A DNA stretch of 64,000 bases from Cheilinus undulatus (taxonomy: Eukaryota > Chordata > Actinopteri > Labriformes > Labridae): assembly GCF_018320785.1 (NCBI RefSeq), contig NC_054866.1, positions 6,388,581-6,452,580 on the forward strand. Reading direction: 5' to 3'. Each line of letters begins with the position of its first letter. Position 1 is the stretch's first letter. This document shows positions 35,603 through 64,000 of this stretch, piece after piece. The position numbers were made by a program, and so were the translations under genes. Under the pieces are notes generated by a model, which worked only from the letters and a program-made list of their open reading frames with translations, had not been told where the DNA came from and ran no database searches.

Positions 35603-35876
35603 CTACATTTTATGGCCCTCTGCTGGTGTTCTTTTTTTTGTGTTTCTTTTTTTTTTCAAATGGCATAAGCGAGTGCACATACTGTATCAGCTGTAGGAGT
35701 AAATAGAGGTAGATTTTGTTTTTCAGCTGCTAGAGAGGGCCCTGGCAGAGCCTGCACCCCACACCTAACATGTCGGTTCACAGGTGACCAGGTCCGATGT
35801 AAATTACTTTGATCATGTGTTTCACCCTCGTAGATATCGATGCAGTATTGATGTTGTTTAGATTTTTTCTCCTCAG

Positions 35877-38600
35877 TGATAAGAGGGGGATCACTAAGAT
35901 AGCTAGTGCACGCTGGAGCAACGCCTCCCGTCTCCGAGCTGCCCTACTGGAGCACCACACCGAGGAGTGGATGAGCCGTGCCCTGGACTACACTGGTGTC
36001 CTGGTCCAGCTTAGGATGCAGAGGAATGAGGTAACACCACCACCCCCGTCCTGTGCACCCTGTCACCACTTCACACTGGCTTTTGTCCATCTATGCCGGA
36101 TGGGTGCTGGGCTGCATGGAAGAGACAAAGGCCAGGATAATGTCTGTGTTTGGGGATTTCCTGAAAATGGACTCCATCAAGAAGGCAAGTATTTTCATTA
36201 AACACAGGAGAGAAATGTCAGTGTGCATCATGTGATATTCTCTGATCATCTCTTTCTCTATCTACCTACAGATGACCAAGACGCTGGCGGGAGAGGCAGC
36301 TGGGACGCCACCTGGGTCACCAACGTCAGCAATGACCACAGGCCGGTTCTGATGTCCACGTTTACTGACTCGAAGGGCAAGGGGCTCCTACCCAAGGTGG
36401 ACGGCCTGATGCAGCGCTACAGGGAGGCATGCCAGGCTCCATGCAGCATGATCTACGTCAATTGGGACTGCTGCATGGCCATCTGCAGTGCAAAGTCTGG
36501 TTTCTGGGCTCTGTGGGGGTCTCTGAAATTCTCTGTTATTGCACATTTTGGACCTAAACTTGGCGCCTTTTTCTTCTCTCCAAGTCTCAGCCATGTTGTT
36601 GGAGTGGGACCAGATGGTGGTGCAGCTGGACGTGCGGCGTCTCATGCGCCACCTTGTGAGAGGTGTCACCACAGACAGTCACCCGCTGTTCAGCCCCTTC
36701 ATGGCACGTCTGAGTTTTGCCATCTGTGAGTGGGACTGGGGTCAAGGTAGATCTCCTCTAGCAGGCCAGGCAGGTTGAAGAGGGGAGGGACATGCCTGTG
36801 ATGCTGACAGACAAGCGAAATGATTTTTGGGGTTGTCCTGCCCCTCTATCCCTGCACGCGGGGCCCCACCTCCAGCTGGAGTTGTTCCACTTCCACGCGA
36901 CTTACACAAATCCCAGGGAGTACACGGGTGAGGGGTCAGTGAATGAGCGAGGGGGTGTAGATGCAGACTCTCACAGGCCCAACTCACTGTACATGTTTGT
37001 GTTTTTTAAAATATTGTTTATGGGAGCTCATCAGCCTGGAGTACCCATGCTTGCAGAGGGGTACTCTGCTGCAGGACCCAGGCAGAGACCCGGATGCTCC
37101 AGATGGGACGGTGGAGGAGGAGCAACTGCAGCAGCAAGACGATAGCTCCCAGGAGGAGCTGGAGGTCTTCCGGTTCACGGACTACATGAACCGGATCCTC
37201 TGGCAGCCTACATCTCAGCTTGAAGCCCCTGCTGTCCCTGAAGCTCCCAGCGCAGTCGATGCCAGCACTGCCACCACGCCTCTGATGTAGGAAGAGGCAG
37301 ACAAAGAGGTAAGTTAGCCAAATTCCATCTTCATCTACCATTTTTGAGATGGCTAAAGGGCAAAGTAGCCATTTGTTTTAACCCTCCTCTCCCCCCTCCG
37401 TGTCTTCTGCAGGATGCTGTCCACTTGGATGGGCACGGTGGCTACCACCTTGCCATATGTCTGGCCCTGGTGGAGCTGCATCACAGGGCCCACATGACAC
37501 AGCCGCAGATTAGGGAGATAGTCGCCCTATGGCAGAAACTGTCTGACAAGGACAAGGCAGCTATCTCTTTTCTGCCTCTCCACCAGGACTGGTGGACTTA
37601 GTGAAGGGACACTTTAGGGCAGACCCTTCCAAGCACGTGGGCATCCCAGGGGTTGACAGCGTCACTCGGTACGTGTTTTAATTTTTCACCTGTTCTGAAG
37701 AGCATGAGTACTAACCCAGAAGCCCGCACTCTTTAAATTTAGTGTGCTTTCTTTTCACGGAAAGCATGACTGCTTCTTTCCCCGACACATGCTCTGTTTT
37801 GAAGAAACACGCACACAGACTTAATAATCAATAATCACGTCATGACACAACTGTTATAATCAAACGTAACTTAGAACAAAATTTAGTGTGCTTGCTTGTC
37901 ATGGAAAGCATGTGTTTGCATTGCCAGAACAGTGTACAAATATAGATTTAATAATGTATGGTGGAAAGTAGAAAAGAAGTTGACAGATTGGAGTTCTGAA
38001 ATTGCTTTAATTATCACAACTTACAGATTGAGATGCATATTTTTATCTTGAGTAAAATATATTTGAAATTTCTCTCTCTCTGTCCCTCTCTCTCCTTCTC
38101 TCTGCAGGTCCTTTCTGGGAGTGGTATCTGGTGCAGCAGTCTCCAAGCTGCAGCAAGATAGTTGAGGCTATCTTCTTGGAGCTGTGCCACATCCACTACA
38201 AGGGCCACACCATTGCCGGGGTGAGGGTGAACCGTTGGGCAGCTGTTAGGAGGAATTAGGTCATTATCAGGGCAAATGTGCATAACCACCCTGGCCACCT
38301 GGAAGCCGCGCCAATCCAGTTGTGTGAGGTCAACCTCAGGACCCTCTTGCAGTGGTAAGACTTGTGTCTCTAAGCCTGTCACGCTGTGATTTATAGACTG
38401 ACTGATCGATTGGTTGGTTGGTAACAAAAGATGCTGATTGCAACTCATGTGCTTGAACGTGTTTCTACAAGGCACACCAGGAGGAGGAAGGCTCAGATGG
38501 TGGAGATGGTTACAGTGGCGGTGCCAGGACCCAGCACACAGGAGACCATGGAGGAGGAGCTGCCTGCTACTCGGGGTCTCCTGCCGCAGCTAGCACAATC
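35877..38600 (+). pseudogene. Decayed multi-exon copy of an amplified teleost gene family
   Basis: Successive exon-like blocks match, in order, a family that I recognise from many predicted fish proteins of unknown function (transposase-like, possibly the DUF6729-type family; name uncertain). 35877-36030 starts Asp-Lys-Arg-Gly-Ile-Thr-Lys. About 36080-36184 encodes Tyr-Ala-Gly-Trp-Val-Leu-Gly-Cys-Met-Glu-Glu-Thr. 36271-36530 follows, shifted in frame near 36290. 36597-36750 contains Leu-Asp-Val-Arg-Arg-Leu-Met-Arg. 36870-37290, 37414-37673 and 38109-38354 (Ala-Gly-Val-Arg-Val-Asn-Arg-Trp) come next, and an end piece lies at 38470-38600. Frameshifts, premature stops, a GC donor at 36185 and missing middle parts show it is not functional. 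Confidence 0.65.
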
Positions 38601-38699
38601 TGACCAGCCCCTGGTTTTCTTGTATAGTTCTATAATGTTCATGTTTCATTGCAAAGTTATAGTTATGTATGTTTTGTTTATTGGTTCATGTATTTAGGG

Positions 38700-39800
38700 G
38701 AAAATATTTTTCCAAGTATGACACCATAAGTGAGGGGGTTAATGCTGCAGACTACACTGCCTGTATGTGTCTTTATTTGTGGTTCTGATTAAACAATAGC
38801 TGTTCTTGCTTCCTGTGTGAGGACTTGTCAAACTCATTCAACTTATCTATGAGCCACTCCTCATCATAGTTTGCCACAATCTAAAATCACAGAGCAGTTC
38901 ATCTCAGTACAGTTTGCTATCATAGTGGTTTATGGATCATTTAAAGCATCATCGCAGAGCTTTGAACAGACTTTGTCTCTTCTTCTAAGGTCAACAAAAG
39001 GTCAAGAGACAGGCTAATGGCATGAGTGCTTTCCATTCAGATTGTAACATTTTGAAACCTGAGAGGATCATATTCCTTATGAGTGGGCGTGGCTTCAGCT
39101 AATTCAACAGACACACCCACACCATCCTGGAGCAGATTTTACTGCCTCATTTTTCATGATGTGAAGCTTAATTTGATAAACTTGGAGGTGTTTTATTTGA
39201 CCCAAATTTGACCTTGGGGTTCATTACACAGTTATCTATCATATGACAAACGTACATACAGATTTATTTTTACTTTACAGGGTCTTTAAGGTAAGCAGTT
39301 ACCTACAATATACTCATCTGCGACCCCTAATGGGATAAGTGGTGTACTATTACTATTAATTCTTAATTGAAACAACCTAAAAAAAAATAATTTCTCCAAC
39401 CTTTATAAAATAGTTGTATGAACTTAAGTATTTTAAGTTCAAATGAGTGAAATATTTATATTGGGTGACAAATGAAACATTTATTTTAGGACAATTTAAA
39501 ATAATTAGGTTCGCTCAACCGTCAAACATAGTTTCTATGAAGTTTAAAAATATAGATTTATCTGATTTAAAAAAAAACGCTTTATTTTTTTTAACCAATG
39601 TTTTATTTTTTTCAGTGTACTTTTCTGACGCACAAACCCACATTTTTAATTCAATCAAATATCCTGAATCATGAATGAATGAAAGTCTGACCTTAATGAC
39701 AGGGCAAACGGCTTGGACTTTAATTCATATTTCAGTGAGTTATGAACATTTAAATCATGGATAAACGTCTTTCTACTATAAATTTACATTCGTTTTGACC
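38700..39800. other. Intergenic stretch upstream of DAW1
   Basis: AT-rich, with no coding region or RNA gene seen. It contains runs of A and short microsatellite-like pieces around 39380-39620. Confidence 0.4.
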
Positions 39801-39854
39801 TGCGTGTCCCCCTCTTCAACATGGCGCCCGCGTAGGCGCATGTACGTGTCGACT

Positions 39855-39879
39855 GTCGTCCTAGTAACGGTTTGTTGAC
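39855..39879 (+). promoter_or_regulatory. RFX X-box and forkhead motif in the DAW1 promoter
   Basis: GTCGTC-CT-AGTAAC (39855-39868) fits the X-box consensus RYYNYY-N(1-3)-RRNRAC fully and lies 49-62 bases upstream of the chosen start codon. TGTTGAC (39873-39879) fits the forkhead core TRTTKRY. RFX factors and FOXJ1 are the established regulators of motile-cilium genes, so this pair fits DAW1. Flanking sequence is CpG-rich ('atggcgcccgcgtagg'). Confidence 0.6.
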
Positions 39880-39916
39880 GAGAGAAGCTACTTTGATGGT
39901 CTGTGTGGATGATAAA

Positions 39917-63946
<24,030 letters not shown>

Positions 63947-64000
63947 GTACATAACACTTTTTAAATCCTGACAGCCATGCACTGTTAAACGTCGCCTCAG

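Noticed and set aside
35809-37290. Intact gene in the 35.8-38.6 kb region
   Set aside because: Homologous blocks switch frame repeatedly, contain stops and lack central parts, so it was called a pseudogene.
39896-39916. Upstream ATG as the DAW1 start
   Set aside because: In frame, but with T at -3, and homologues begin at the Met-Lys-Leu-Lys start at 39917. Kept as an alternative only.

Overview
The window looks like a ray-finned fish (teleost) chromosome segment. It has widely spaced spliced exons with GT-AG introns and many teleost-type mobile elements: Tc1/mariner, hAT-like and MITE elements, L2-like and Tx1/L1-like LINEs, and a Ty3/gypsy gag relic. It has one recognisable vertebrate gene, DAW1. 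There are no bacterial-style operons. The species cannot be named from the sequence alone.

1-33571 is repeat-dominated and is essentially one unit of about 16-17 kb present twice. Copy A is 1-17306 and copy B is 17407-33571, separated by a run of exactly 100 N. Each copy carries a giant inverted repeat with arms of at least 3.3 kb around a 2.8 kb spacer. After it come a 55-bp minisatellite, a U6 snRNA-like gene with an unusual but base-paired 5' hairpin, a 155-bp minisatellite inside a larger non-autonomous repeat, and a GGCC-rich repeat with pyrimidine microsatellites. The copies differ mainly in minisatellite unit counts (17 against 14, and 3 against 6) and small indels. Two alleles placed in tandem by the assembler is therefore a serious alternative to a true duplication.

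33625-35602 holds a 5'-truncated Tx1/L1-like LINE whose A-rich 3' end runs straight into a small array of U6 snRNA-like fragments, one of them inverted. 35877-38600 is a decayed multi-exon copy of a teleost-amplified gene family that I recognise but cannot name with a function.

39917 to the right edge is DAW1 (dynein axonemal assembly factor with WD repeats) on the plus strand. Twelve coding exons are present, and the last exon lies beyond the window. The promoter has an RFX X-box and a forkhead motif, as expected for a ciliary gene. The introns have been enlarged by mobile elements: a Tc1 element nested in another Tc1 element (intron 4), two copies of a short element carrying a first-exon-like ORF (introns 3 and 4... 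the first in intron 3, the second in intron 4), a three-layer nest of hAT-like, foldback and LINE sequence (intron 8), and hAT MITEs, LINE-tail repeats and a chimeric Tc1 relic (intron 11).

The best candidates for something new are the U6 variant with a compensated 5' stem and a plausible snRNA-type Pol III promoter, and the LINE/U6-like array.
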